Shown here in pieces: positions 1 through 7,511 of a stretch of 7,816 nt of DNA; the stretch's first letter is position 1, and each line of letters begins with the position of its first letter. The translations under genes and the position numbers were made by a program. The notes under the pieces were generated by a model that saw only the letters and a list, made by a program, of their open reading frames with translations, did not search any database and was not told the DNA's origin. This DNA comes from an uncultured bacterium (lineage in GTDB: Bacteria; Gemmatimonadota; Gemmatimonadetes; Longimicrobiales; RSA9). The stretch lies in assembly GCA_937995995.1 (NCBI GenBank), contig CALKIP010000156.1, forward strand, positions 1 through 7,816, given 5' to 3'.

Positions 1-7
1 TCACGCC

Positions 8-1537
8 GTGAGCACGCGCGAACTCGTCCCGCCCGCCTGGGGACGTACCCTATCGCCGCGTGCCACGGCCGCCACCGCCGTCGTGTGCCTGGCGCTCGCG
101 CTGGGGATCGGCCTCACGGCGGTCGGCATCGCGCCGCTCCTCACCCTGGCCGTGGCTGGCGGGCTCGTCGCGGCGGCGGGTGCCGCGGCGAGCATCGAGA
201 TCGCCGTGGCGCTCCTCGTGGTGACGGTCGCCGTCTTCAACCGCTCGGAGCTCTTCGTTGCGGCGATCCCCTTCTTCGGCGGCGGACTCCGCCCGACCGA
301 CATGCTTCTGGCGACGGCGCTCGGCGGCGCCCTCGTACGGGCGCTCCTGCGGCGAGTGCACCGACAGCGCGACCCGTTCGCGCCGAACGCACGACTGCCC
401 GCCACCGCCCTCGTGGCCACCGCCTTCGTGGCGTGGGCCGTGCTCTCGAGCATCCTCAGCATCGCCGACGGCGTGAACTACAAGGAGAGCCTGGTCGAGT
501 TGCGGCCGCTCCTGCACTACGCCCTCATCGTCCCGCTGGTCGCGGAGCTCACGCCGGACGGGGTTCGGCGCATCACGCGGCTGCTCGTGATCGCCGCTGC
601 CGCCGCCGGCGTCAAGGCGCTGGCACTGTTCATCGGCGGCGACACCGGCAACGTCGCGCTCTTCACCGGCGGCGTCGCCCGGGTGACCGACGTCGAGTTC
701 ATGTACCTGATCTCCGGGATCGTCCTCGCACTCCTCTACCGTGCCGAGCGGGTGTGGAGCCGGCTCGTGCTCGTCCCGGTGGCCGTGCTCTGCCTCGGCG
801 GCCTCGCCGTCACCTTCTTCCGCGCCGCGTGGCTCGCACTCGGCGTCGCCCTGGCCTTCGTGTTCTGGAAGGGCAACCGCGCGGGCAGGCGTGCCGTTCT
901 ACGCTTCGCGACGATCGGCACTCTGGCGCTGCCGCTCCTGACCGTGGTGATGGCCGTGCACACGGGACAGAGCGTGAGCCTCGTCGTCTCCCTTGCCCAG
1001 CGACTCGCCTCGATCGGCGACTACCGGGAGGACGTCTCGGCGCAGCACCGCCTGAGCGAGTGGCAAGCGGCGCTCGCGCGCATCGGCGAGCAGCCGCTGG
1101 TCGGCAACGGGCTCGGCTCGCGCGTGGGTTTCTACAGCCCGATGTACGACCATGTGAAGATCAAGGTCGGCTTCTGGAGCAACGACATCTACATCCACAA
1201 CGGCTATCTCTGGCTGGCGACGAAGTTGGGGCTGGTCGGGCTCACCCTCTTCCTGGCGCTGCTCGTGACCAGTCTCCGCACGGCCGTCTCAACGCTCGGC
1301 CGCGGCCCACCGGCCGAGGCGCGTGCGCTGCTCCTCGGCTTCGCGGCGATCTTCGTCGCACTCGGCGTCTCGTCCGTCTTCGGCGCGATGTTCAGCGGAG
1401 ACACGCTCACGCCCTTCATCGCCTTCGCCGTCGCCGCCGTGCACGTGCTCGCACGCGAACCCGGTGACGCGACGCCAAGCGTGAAAGCCATGACGCCGAA
1501 ACCCGAACCCGCGGTCCCTGGAGGCAACCTTGGCTGA
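8..1537 (+). CDS. O-antigen polymerase/ligase family membrane protein (Wzy-like)
   Basis: Predicted multi-pass inner-membrane protein that joins lipid-linked oligosaccharide units into polymer, or transfers glycan to an acceptor, on the outer face of the membrane. The 509-residue product has about 12-14 hydrophobic segments, roughly at residues 20-40, 42-60, 62-78, 98-114, 131-151, 190-210, 229-245, 252-288, 299-318, 400-422, 440-462 and 466-483. Wzy_C (O-antigen ligase domain) hallmarks are the FFRAAWLAL stretch near 270-277, a long outer loop at about 320-396 containing RLSEWQAAL and PLVGNGLGS (348-371), and IHNGYLWLATKLGLVG (396-411) with His397 at the usual position. The GTG start at 8 lies in a GTGA, so a TGA at 9-11 could end an upstream gene overlapping by 4 bases; the frame is open to the window edge, so an earlier start cannot be excluded. 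The first gene seen in a Wzx/Wzy-type operon. Sequence alone cannot separate polymerase from ligase, though a flippase in the same operon favours polymerase. Confidence 0.88.
   Translation: MSTRELVPPAWGRTLSPRATAATAVVCLALALGIGLTAVGIAPLLTLAVAGGLVAAAGAAASIEIAVALLVVTVAVFNRSELFVAAIPFFGGGLRPTDMLLATALGGALVRALLRRVHRQRDPFAPNARLPATALVATAFVAWAVLSSILSIADGVNYKESLVELRPLLHYALIVPLVAELTPDGVRRITRLLVIAAAAAGVKALALFIGGDTGNVALFTGGVARVTDVEFMYLISGIVLALLYRAERVWSRLVLVPVAVLCLGGLAVTFFRAAWLALGVALAFVFWKGNRAGRRAVLRFATIGTLALPLLTVVMAVHTGQSVSLVVSLAQRLASIGDYREDVSAQHRLSEWQAALARIGEQPLVGNGLGSRVGFYSPMYDHVKIKVGFWSNDIYIHNGYLWLATKLGLVGLTLFLALLVTSLRTAVSTLGRGPPAEARALLLGFAAIFVALGVSSVFGAMFSGDTLTPFIAFAVAAVHVLAREPGDATPSVKAMTPKPEPAVPGGNLG
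1520..1524 (+). promoter_or_regulatory. Ribosome binding site deciding a TTG start
   Basis: GGAGG lies inside the last codons of the Wzy-like gene, five bases before a TTG at 1530. It supports TTG as the real start of the GT2 gene, giving an 8-base overlap with the upstream stop at 1535-1537. Starting there also places the family's beta-strand AIVLVNWNN at residues 7-15, as expected for a complete GT2 fold. Confidence 0.75.
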
Positions 1538-2420
1538 GCCACTCGTCGCGATCGTCCTGGTCAACTGGAACAACGAGCCGGACACGGTCGCGTGCATCGA
1601 CTCGCTGCGCCGTGCGGAGTACGGCAACCTCCACACGATCCTGATCGACAACGGCTCGACCGACGGTTCGCGCGAGGCGCTCGCACGCCTTCCGGGCTTC
1701 GAATTCATCGACGCCGGCGAAAACCTGGGAATCGCACGGGCGAACAACCTGGGGATCCGCCGCGCACTGGAGCGCCGCGCCGACTACATCCTCCTCCTGA
1801 ACAACGACACCATCGTCGACCCCGGGATGATCGGCGCACTGGTCGATACGTGCGAAGCGGATCCGGAGATCGGCATCGCGGGCCCGATCATGTACTACCA
1901 CGAGTCGCCACGGACCATCTGGTTCGCGGGCGGACGCGTGAACCGCTGGACCGGCGACACACGCCACATCGGTATGCTGGAGGAGGACAGGCGCCAGTAC
2001 GACCGGGTGTTCGACACCGACTACGTGACGAGCTGCGCCCTGCTCGCGCGCCGCGAGGTGCTCGAGGCGGTCGAGGGCGTGGACCCTGCCTATTTCATCT
2101 ATTTCGACGAAACCGACGTCTGCGTCCGTGCGCGGCGGCTAGGGTGGCGCGCCGTCGTCGTCCCCCACGCCCGGCTGTGGCACAAGATCTCACGCTCGAT
2201 GGGCTCGGGGAGTGCACGCTACTGGTATCACTACAACCGCAGTCGGATGATCTTCATCAGGAAGAACCTGACGCCGGCGCAGCGTCTGACTTCCCTCTGC
2301 TTCATCGCACTCTACGACGCGCCGCGCATGGTCGGCCACTTCCTGCGCAGGCGCAAGCTGGACTGCGTGCTCCCCTACTTCCGCGGCCTCCGCGAGGGGC
2401 TCGCCGTGGAACGCAGGTGA
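1530..2420 (+). CDS. GT2 family glycosyltransferase (rhamnosyltransferase-like)
   Basis: Cytoplasmic or membrane-associated inverting GT-A enzyme that adds one sugar from a nucleotide donor to the lipid-linked oligosaccharide. The 296 residues fit the family's usual length. Visible motifs in order: VLVNWNN (9-15); the nucleotide-binding DNGSTDGS (40-47); NLGIARANNLGI (65-76), typical of bacterial rhamnosyltransferase-like GT2 enzymes; LLLNNDT (88-94), holding the metal-binding DxD-equivalent NND; YFIYFDETD (188-196), holding the acidic catalytic-base region; and a WHKISRS stretch near 216-222 followed by YNRSRMIFIRKN. The C-terminal YFRGLREGL is also usual in this subfamily. There are no convincing membrane spans apart from a weakly hydrophobic C-terminal stretch. 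It overlaps the Wzy-like gene by 8 bases, suggesting translational coupling. Family assignment is firm; the donor sugar cannot be read from sequence, and 'rhamnosyl' is only an analogy. Confidence 0.92.
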   Translation: MAEPLVAIVLVNWNNEPDTVACIDSLRRAEYGNLHTILIDNGSTDGSREALARLPGFEFIDAGENLGIARANNLGIRRALERRADYILLLNNDTIVDPGMIGALVDTCEADPEIGIAGPIMYYHESPRTIWFAGGRVNRWTGDTRHIGMLEEDRRQYDRVFDTDYVTSCALLARREVLEAVEGVDPAYFIYFDETDVCVRARRLGWRAVVVPHARLWHKISRSMGSGSARYWYHYNRSRMIFIRKNLTPAQRLTSLCFIALYDAPRMVGHFLRRRKLDCVLPYFRGLREGLAVERR

Positions 2421-2513
2421 TGGGGCAGCGATGACCAGCGTTGGGAGGTGCCCCACCACGCGGGCCGCGATTCGCTCACACGAGGCCAGGGCGCTGGTAT
2501 CAGGAGGTGGCGC
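2421..2513 (+). other. 93-base intergenic gap inside the operon
   Basis: This is the only sizeable gap between the six operon genes. It contains two inverted-repeat pairs. TGGGGCA (2421-2427) begins right after the stop codon and pairs with TGCCCCA (2449-2455). ACCAGCG (2434-2440), in the loop of the first pair, matches CGCTGGT (2492-2498), four bases before the ribosome binding site. A weak -10-like TGGTAT sits at 2495-2500 with no good -35. An ATG at 2431 opens only 33 codons with no family resemblance. The pairs could arise by chance in GC-rich DNA, so a regulatory role is speculative. Confidence 0.4.
2502..2507 (+). promoter_or_regulatory. Ribosome binding site deciding a GTG start
   Basis: A perfect AGGAGG lies six bases before the GTG at 2514. 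This fixes the start of the first GT4 gene there rather than at the in-frame GTG at 2448, where purines abut the codon with no spacing. The 22 residues that the longer version would add are polar, Arg/Gly-rich and resemble no GT4 N-terminus, whereas the product from 2514 begins directly with the expected hydrophobic strand RCLFLSPFVPFPP. Confidence 0.8.
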
Positions 2514-3836
2514 GTGCGCTGCCTGTTCCTGAGCCCGTTCGTTCCCTTCCCGCCCGAGGATGGCGGCCGGATCCGCATCCACGCATTGCTGACCGGCCTG
2601 GCCCGGAGCCACGAGGTGCACGTCCTGGCCCTGGGCGAGCCGACCGGAGCCACCCGCGACGCCGCGGCGGCGCTACGCGCACAGGGCATCCCGACGGAAG
2701 TCGTCGAGCACCGGCGAGGTGTGGTGCGTGCCGTGGTGCGGGGCGTGGTGAGAGGGACGTCGAGCTACGCGGAGCGGTACGCGTCGGCGGCCTTCCGGGC
2801 ACGCCTCGCCGAGCACCTTGCTCGAGGGCGCTACGACGTCGTCCAGTGCGAGTTCCCCTATCTGGCCCGCTACCACCGCCCGGGCGGTCCGCCCTGGGTC
2901 CTCGACCAGCACAACGTGGAGGCCCGGCTCAGCGAGTCGCTGGCCGCGCTGGGCACCGGTCCCGCGGGCGCGGCCTACCGCCTCTACGCACGCCGCGAGG
3001 CCGCGTGCCGGCGCCGCGAGGAGGAGGCCGCCTGCCGCGCCGCGCACCACATCCTGACGGTATCGGAGGCCGACAGGCAGCGTCTCCTCGAGATCGCCCC
3101 CACGCTCCCCGTGACCGTCGCGCCCAACGGCGTCGACCTGGAGCACTTCGCCCCGGCCGCAGTCCCGGATCGCCTCAATCCGCCCGCCGCCACGGATCAC
3201 CGCGGCTCGGGCGTGATCGCCGATCCCAACACCCCGGTGGCGGACTCCGGTCACCCGGCGTCCTCTGCGGCCGCCGGTGCCGTGCGCCCGGAGGCCGTTT
3301 TCATAGGCAAGATGGATTACCGCCCGAACGTCGATGGCGTGCTCTGGTTCTGCCGCGAGGTCCTGCCACGGGTGCGAAGTGAGATGCCGGACTTTTGCTT
3401 CACGATCGTCGGCGCGCAGCCGACGCCGGAGATCACGGCCCTGGACGGCACGGATGGCGTGCGGGTGACCGGCCGCGTGCCGGATACGCGCCCCTACCTG
3501 CACGAGGCCGCCATCGCGGTCGTACCGCTACGTGCCGGCAGCGGCACACGCCTCAAGGTGCTCGAGGCGTTCGCCATGGGCCGCGCCGTGGTCAGCACTT
3601 CGATCGGCTGCGAGGGGATCGATGCCGAGCCCGGCCGTCACCTCGTCACCGCCGACGACGGCAGCGACTTCGCCGGTGCGGTCGTCCGCCTGCTGCGAGG
3701 CCCCGATGAGCGCGCGCGGCTCGGTGCGCAGGCACGCGCCCTCGTCGAGGCCCGCTACGGCTGGCCGACCACGGTAGAGATCGTCGAACGGGTGCTGGAA
3801 TCGGTCGTCTCACGTGCCGGAGGAGGGAGAGCATAG
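2514..3836 (+). CDS. GT4 family glycosyltransferase with long inter-domain linker
   Basis: Retaining GT-B enzyme, probably adding a sugar to the growing lipid-linked unit in the cytoplasm. From GTG 2514 it has 440 residues. The N-terminal Rossmann domain starts with CLFLSPFVPFPPEDGGRIR (3-21), carrying the acceptor-side Gly-rich loop, then LDQHNVEARL (130-139), LTVSEADR (181-188) and VAPNGVDLEHF (202-212). The donor-binding domain has FIGKMDYRPNVDGVLWF (263-279), GRVPD (320-324) and PLRAGSGTRLKVLEAFAMG (338-356) with the catalytic-loop Glu351. The first Glu of the EX7E motif is Ser343, a common variant in GT4 groups resembling the PEP-CTERM/EpsH1-associated sugar transferases (TIGR03087-like). 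Between the domains, residues about 215-258 form a Pro/Ala/Asp/Ser-rich linker absent from compact relatives. The next gene starts 2 bases after this stop. The fold is certain; substrate unknown. Confidence 0.9.
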   Translation: MRCLFLSPFVPFPPEDGGRIRIHALLTGLARSHEVHVLALGEPTGATRDAAAALRAQGIPTEVVEHRRGVVRAVVRGVVRGTSSYAERYASAAFRARLAEHLARGRYDVVQCEFPYLARYHRPGGPPWVLDQHNVEARLSESLAALGTGPAGAAYRLYARREAACRRREEEAACRAAHHILTVSEADRQRLLEIAPTLPVTVAPNGVDLEHFAPAAVPDRLNPPAATDHRGSGVIADPNTPVADSGHPASSAAAGAVRPEAVFIGKMDYRPNVDGVLWFCREVLPRVRSEMPDFCFTIVGAQPTPEITALDGTDGVRVTGRVPDTRPYLHEAAIAVVPLRAGSGTRLKVLEAFAMGRAVVSTSIGCEGIDAEPGRHLVTADDGSDFAGAVVRLLRGPDERARLGAQARALVEARYGWPTTVEIVERVLESVVSRAGGGRA

Positions 3837-3838
3837 CC

Positions 3839-4840
3839 ATGCGCGTCAGCGTGATCGCGACCGTAAGGGACGAGGCCGACTCGATCGAGACGTTTCTCCA
3901 CTCGCTGTTCCGGCAGACTCGTCCGCCGGCCGAAATCGTCGTGGTGGACGGCGGCTCGACGGATGGGACGCTGGACGTGCTACGCCGACGGCGCGAGAAG
4001 AACCCGTCGCTACGTGTCCTGCACGCGCCCGGCGCGAACATCTCACAGGGGCGCAACATCGCCATCTCACACGCCATGGGGCCGATCATCGCCGTGACGG
4101 ACGCAGGCACCGTCGTCGCCCGCGACTGGCTGGAGCGGCTGGTGCACCCACTCGAGGCGGACCCGACGATCGGCGTGAGCGCCGGCTTCTTCGACCCCGG
4201 CGGCGAGACCTTCTTCGAGCGCTGCCTGAGCGTGGTCATCACGCCGCAGCTCCCGGAGATCGACCCCGAGCGCTTCCTGCCGTCGAGCCGCTCGGTCGCG
4301 TTCCGAAAGGAATGGTGGGAGCGGGTGGGCGGCTACCCCGAATGGCTCGAGCACTGTGAGGACCTGGTCTTCGACCTCGAGCTGAAACGCGCCGGCGCCG
4401 CCTTCGCCTTCACGCCCGAGGCACGCGTGGCGTGGCGGGCCCGCCCGAGCCTGCGGCGATTCTACCGACAGTACTACCTCTACGCCCGCGGCGATGGTCA
4501 TGCAGCGCTCTGGCCGAAGCGCCACGCGGTGCGCTACGGCGCCTACGCGACGGGCGCGGCGCTCTTCGCCGCCGGCTTCGCCTTGCCCGCGGCGTGGCTC
4601 GCACTCGCACTCGGCGTCGGGGTGCATTTGGGCCGCTACTACCGCCGCCTCTGGCGCCGGCCGCCGGAGGGCGGATTCGGCGCTCGGCTCGCGGCGGCCG
4701 CCCTCGTCCCCGCCATCGTCGTCACCGGCGATGTGGCCAAGATGCACGGCTACCCGCGCGGACTCATCGAACGACGCCGCGCCGGGTCGCCCCTGGCGCT
4801 GGCGCCCGAACCCACACAGATCCGGGAGGTTGATGCATGA
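3839..4840 (+). CDS. GT2 family glycosyltransferase with C-terminal membrane tail
   Basis: Inverting GT-A glycosyltransferase, likely held at the cytoplasmic membrane. Of its 333 residues, about 1-225 form the catalytic domain: VSVIATVRDEADSI (3-16), VVDGGSTDGT (35-44), NISQGRNIAI (67-76), TDAGT (87-91) as the metal-binding DxD equivalent, RSVAFRKEWWERVGGYPEW (151-169), CEDLVFDLEL (173-182) with the Glu-Asp pair expected for the catalytic base, and QYYLYARGDG (211-220) where other GT2 enzymes carry their QxxRW-like motif. Two hydrophobic stretches follow (about 234-265 and 284-296), ending in VTGDVAKMHGYPRGL (295-309). AGGAGGGAGA at 3821-3830 lies 8-12 bases before the ATG. The stop overlaps the next start as ATGA. 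Sugar specificity is unknown; the hydrophobic tail suggests work on a lipid-linked acceptor. Confidence 0.92.
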   Translation: MRVSVIATVRDEADSIETFLHSLFRQTRPPAEIVVVDGGSTDGTLDVLRRRREKNPSLRVLHAPGANISQGRNIAISHAMGPIIAVTDAGTVVARDWLERLVHPLEADPTIGVSAGFFDPGGETFFERCLSVVITPQLPEIDPERFLPSSRSVAFRKEWWERVGGYPEWLEHCEDLVFDLELKRAGAAFAFTPEARVAWRARPSLRRFYRQYYLYARGDGHAALWPKRHAVRYGAYATGAALFAAGFALPAAWLALALGVGVHLGRYYRRLWRRPPEGGFGARLAAAALVPAIVVTGDVAKMHGYPRGLIERRRAGSPLALAPEPTQIREVDA

Positions 4841-6030
4841 CCGACTCCGCGACGGGGCTCAGGATCGCCCACATCCAGCCGCTCTCGCTGGACCTGTACG
4901 GCAACGTCGACGAGGAGATCGGGACCAAGGTCCGCTACATGGTCCCCAACCTCGCCGCGGCCCAGGCCCGGATGGGCGACCGGCCGCGCGTGCACCTCGT
5001 GGCTTCCGGCCGCCCGGGTCGGCACACGGCGAACGGTGTCGAATACGTCTTCCACCGCTGCATCCAGCCACCGCGAAGGGCCGGGATCCGCTGGCGCTTC
5101 GCAAGGCAGCTCAGCCCGGGGATGCTGCGTGCGCTGGACGCCGACGATGTCGACGTCGTCCACTTCCACGGCGCCTGGTCGCTGCACACGATGTTCGCCG
5201 CGACCGCCTGGCACGCCGCGCGGCGCGACCTCCCGCTCCTCGCGCACGACCACGGCCACCGCCCCGTCGGCCGCATCGGCGACATGGCACTCCGCTACGC
5301 CCTTCTGCGCAGCGATGCCGTAATCGTCGGCAACGGAGAGAGCGCGGCCACCTTCCAGAGAATCGGTGTGCCGAGTTCGGCCATCCACTGGGTGCCGAAT
5401 GGCATCGACCCGGATCTCTTCAAGCCCGGCCCCGTACGCCGGCGGCGGCCAGGCGATCCACTCGAGGTCCTCGTCGTCTCGCGACTCGCCCATGACAAGG
5501 ACCCGGTGACCATGGCGCGTGCCGTGGCGCGGCTGGCCGGGCACGGGCGCCAATTCTCGGTGACCATCGTGGGCGAAGGAGCGCTGAAGAAGGAGGTCAC
5601 GGGGATCCTCGAAGGGGCGGGCGTCGAGATGCGGCTGATCTCATACCTCCCCGCCGAGGCACTCGCCGATCAGTACCGCGCCGCCGATGTCCTGGTCCTC
5701 ACCTCACCCAACGAGGGATCGAACCAGGTCACCGTCGAGGCGATGGCGTGTGGGCTGCCGGTCGTCGCGACCGACATCCCGGGGATCCGCGAGAACGTGC
5801 GCGGCGCCGGTGTCCTGGTCCCGGTCGGTGATGTTGCGGCGGTCGCATCCGCGCTCGAGCACCTGATCGAAGAGCCCGACGCACTCCTGCGCTGGCGAGA
5901 GAAGGGGCTCGAGCGGGCACGCACACTCGACTGGTGCGGCATCGCCCGGCGCGTGCGCTCGCTCTACGACGAGCTGCTCCGCCACCGAAGCGCCACGGCC
6001 CCGGGGAGGGCGGCGGGACCGACCCCGTGA
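4837..6030 (+). CDS. GT4 family glycosyltransferase
   Basis: Retaining GT-B enzyme of GT4, 397 residues, expected to transfer a sugar from a nucleotide donor to the lipid-linked intermediate. The N-terminal domain runs from RIAHIQPLSL (9-18) through VHFHGAWSLH (108-117) and AHDHGHRP (136-143). The donor-binding half has WVPNGIDPDLF (185-195), VVSRLAHDKDP (213-223), IVGEGALKKEV (244-254) and TSPNEGSNQVTVEAMACG (289-306), with a complete EX7E motif made by Glu293 and Glu301. The N-terminal loop reads YGNVDEEIGTKVRY instead of the usual GGxxxxv form, so acceptor contacts may differ from well-studied members. GGAGG at 4825-4829 is seven bases before the ATG, which overlaps the upstream stop by 4 bases (ATGA). 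Its stop in turn overlaps the flippase start (GTGA). Family firm, substrate unknown. Confidence 0.93.
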   Translation: MTDSATGLRIAHIQPLSLDLYGNVDEEIGTKVRYMVPNLAAAQARMGDRPRVHLVASGRPGRHTANGVEYVFHRCIQPPRRAGIRWRFARQLSPGMLRALDADDVDVVHFHGAWSLHTMFAATAWHAARRDLPLLAHDHGHRPVGRIGDMALRYALLRSDAVIVGNGESAATFQRIGVPSSAIHWVPNGIDPDLFKPGPVRRRRPGDPLEVLVVSRLAHDKDPVTMARAVARLAGHGRQFSVTIVGEGALKKEVTGILEGAGVEMRLISYLPAEALADQYRAADVLVLTSPNEGSNQVTVEAMACGLPVVATDIPGIRENVRGAGVLVPVGDVAAVASALEHLIEEPDALLRWREKGLERARTLDWCGIARRVRSLYDELLRHRSATAPGRAAGPTP

Positions 6031-7499
6031 CGGCGAACGAAGGCGACGGCCGGCTCCGTCGCATCGCCCGGCGCGGGATGGGGTGGCAGGGGCTTGCCAC
6101 CCTCACGGCACAGGCGCTCCAGATGGTGAGCACCCTGGTCGTGGCCGCGCTCACTGGCCCAGCCGAGTTCGCGCTGTGGGGGATCGCCGCGATCTTCTTC
6201 AACGCCCAGCACCTGGTGGGGAGTCTGGGCTTCGGCCCCGCGCTGATCTACCTGAAGGACGACGACCGCTTCCGTGATGCGGTGGACACGGCAGTCGTGG
6301 CGTCGACGCTCCTCACCCTCGCCCTCGGCGTCGGTGCCTTCCTCGCGGCCCCTGCCCTTGCCGGGCTTTTCGGTACCGGATTCGACGCCGCAGCGGTCGA
6401 GTCGATGATCCGGGCAATGTGCCTGGTCTTCGTCTTCGCCGCGCTCGCCCAGCTTCCACAGGCGCTGCTCGAGAAGTCGCTCGAGTTTCGTAGGCGCGCA
6501 CTCCCCGAGATCGTCTGCGCCCTCGTCTACGCGGCCGCGGTCTTCACAGCACTCGCCGCCGGGCTCGGCATCTGGAGCCTGATCCTCGGCAAGCTGCTCC
6601 AGACGGGGCTCCTCCTCGCGCTCCTCTGGATCGTCTCACCCGTCCGGCCGCGCCTGCCCCCGCGGCCGAGTGCCGTGCTGCTCCGCCGGCTCTTCGCGTA
6701 CGGCAAGTTCGTCACCGCATCGGCAGTCGTCGGCTTCCTCTTCTCCAACGCGGACCGGATGGCGATTGGCACGCTCGCCGGCGCGGAGCCACTCGGCGCC
6801 TACGCACTGGCCTACAGCGTCGCGACCCTCGCGCCGACGTTCCTCTCGCTCTCGCTCGGGAAGGTCTTCTTTCCCATCTACGCCGCCGTGCGTGACGACC
6901 TGGCGGCGCTCCGCTCGGCGGCGGCCGACGCACTCCACTACATGGGCCTGGTCATGCTCCCCGTCACCGCGGCGCTCATCCTGGTGGCGCCCGGGGCACT
7001 GGTCGATGCGTTCGGCGCCGAATGGGCCGCCGCCCAACCGCTGCTCAGGATCCTGGCCGTCTACGGCCTGGCTCGCGCCCTCACCCTGGCAGGAAATCTC
7101 ATCCTGATCGGGACGGGGCGCCCGGGCACGGTCATCGTCGTCGAGGGCGCGTCGATGATCGGCGTGGCGCTCACCCTGCCCTTCCTTGCGCGGTTCGGCG
7201 CACCGGGCATCACCTGGGCCTTCGCGATCGGTCAGGTCGCGGCCGCCGCCACGGCATTCCAGATGACCCGGACCGCATGGAGCACGGCCTGGCTGCCGCG
7301 GCTCCTGATACCTGCCCTGGCGAGTGGCGCAGCCGTCGCCACAGGCCTCGGAATCGGCTTGCTGCCGCCGGGCGCGTGGCGCGGCTGGGCCGCGGGCGCC
7401 GCCTTCGGCCTGGCCTACCTGGCCGTGCTCGGCGTCCTCGGGCCACGCAGGCGAGAGGCTACCACCGAGTCGCTCGGCAAATTGTCAGAGCAAGGGTGA
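6027..7499 (+). CDS. Wzx-like lipid-linked oligosaccharide flippase (MOP superfamily)
   Basis: Integral membrane transporter that would move the completed undecaprenyl-linked repeat unit across the cytoplasmic membrane. The 490 residues and about 12-14 hydrophobic spans fit the polysaccharide-export branch of the MOP superfamily (WzxC/TuaB type, Polysacc_synt family). The N-terminus RRIARRGMGWQGLATLTAQ (11-29) precedes the first span. GPAEFALWGIA (44-54), GFGPALIYL (68-76), ALLEKSLEFRRRALPEI (146-162) and NADRMAIGTLAGAEPLGAY (241-259) are family-like stretches. The cytosolic tail is RRREATTESLGKLSEQG. The GTG start at 6027 overlaps the GT4 stop as GTGA; an in-frame GTG at 5934 would add 31 Arg/Pro-rich residues inside the upstream gene and is less likely. 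The ribosome binding site is weak (GGCGGGA at 6012-6018; a better GGAGGG at 6005-6010 is 16 bases away), so translation probably depends on coupling. Last gene of the operon. Confidence 0.92.
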   Translation: MTANEGDGRLRRIARRGMGWQGLATLTAQALQMVSTLVVAALTGPAEFALWGIAAIFFNAQHLVGSLGFGPALIYLKDDDRFRDAVDTAVVASTLLTLALGVGAFLAAPALAGLFGTGFDAAAVESMIRAMCLVFVFAALAQLPQALLEKSLEFRRRALPEIVCALVYAAAVFTALAAGLGIWSLILGKLLQTGLLLALLWIVSPVRPRLPPRPSAVLLRRLFAYGKFVTASAVVGFLFSNADRMAIGTLAGAEPLGAYALAYSVATLAPTFLSLSLGKVFFPIYAAVRDDLAALRSAAADALHYMGLVMLPVTAALILVAPGALVDAFGAEWAAAQPLLRILAVYGLARALTLAGNLILIGTGRPGTVIVVEGASMIGVALTLPFLARFGAPGITWAFAIGQVAAAATAFQMTRTAWSTAWLPRLLIPALASGAAVATGLGIGLLPPGAWRGWAAGAAFGLAYLAVLGVLGPRRREATTESLGKLSEQG

Positions 7500-7511
7500 T
7501 GGGCCCCGGCC

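Noticed and set aside
3..11. End of an upstream gene with TGA at 9-11
   Set aside because: The GTGA arrangement matches other junctions in the operon, but only two codons are visible, too little to annotate as a gene.
85..1467. Long open frame of 460 codons inside the Wzy-like gene, same strand
   Set aside because: Arg/Pro/Ala-rich product without family motifs, overlapping a convincing membrane protein; a typical high-GC shadow frame.
2448..2513. Upstream GTG that would extend the first GT4 protein by 22 residues
   Set aside because: No properly spaced ribosome binding site and an atypical N-terminus; GTG 2514 has a perfect AGGAGG six bases upstream.
2431..2532. 33-codon frame from ATG 2431 in the operon gap
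   Set aside because: Overlaps the GT4 start, has no ribosome binding site and no recognisable features.
2673..3503. 276-codon open frame on the minus strand opposite the first GT4 gene
   Set aside because: Shadow of the strong third-position G/C bias of the plus-strand gene; no motif and no ribosome binding site or context.
4494..5495. 333-codon open frame spanning the GT2/GT4 junction
   Set aside because: Runs across two well-supported genes in another frame; composition is Arg/Pro/Ser-rich and non-globular.
5934..6026. Upstream GTG extending the flippase by 31 residues
   Set aside because: Arg/Pro-rich extension lying inside the preceding GT4 gene; the GTGA overlap at 6027 matches the operon's pattern.
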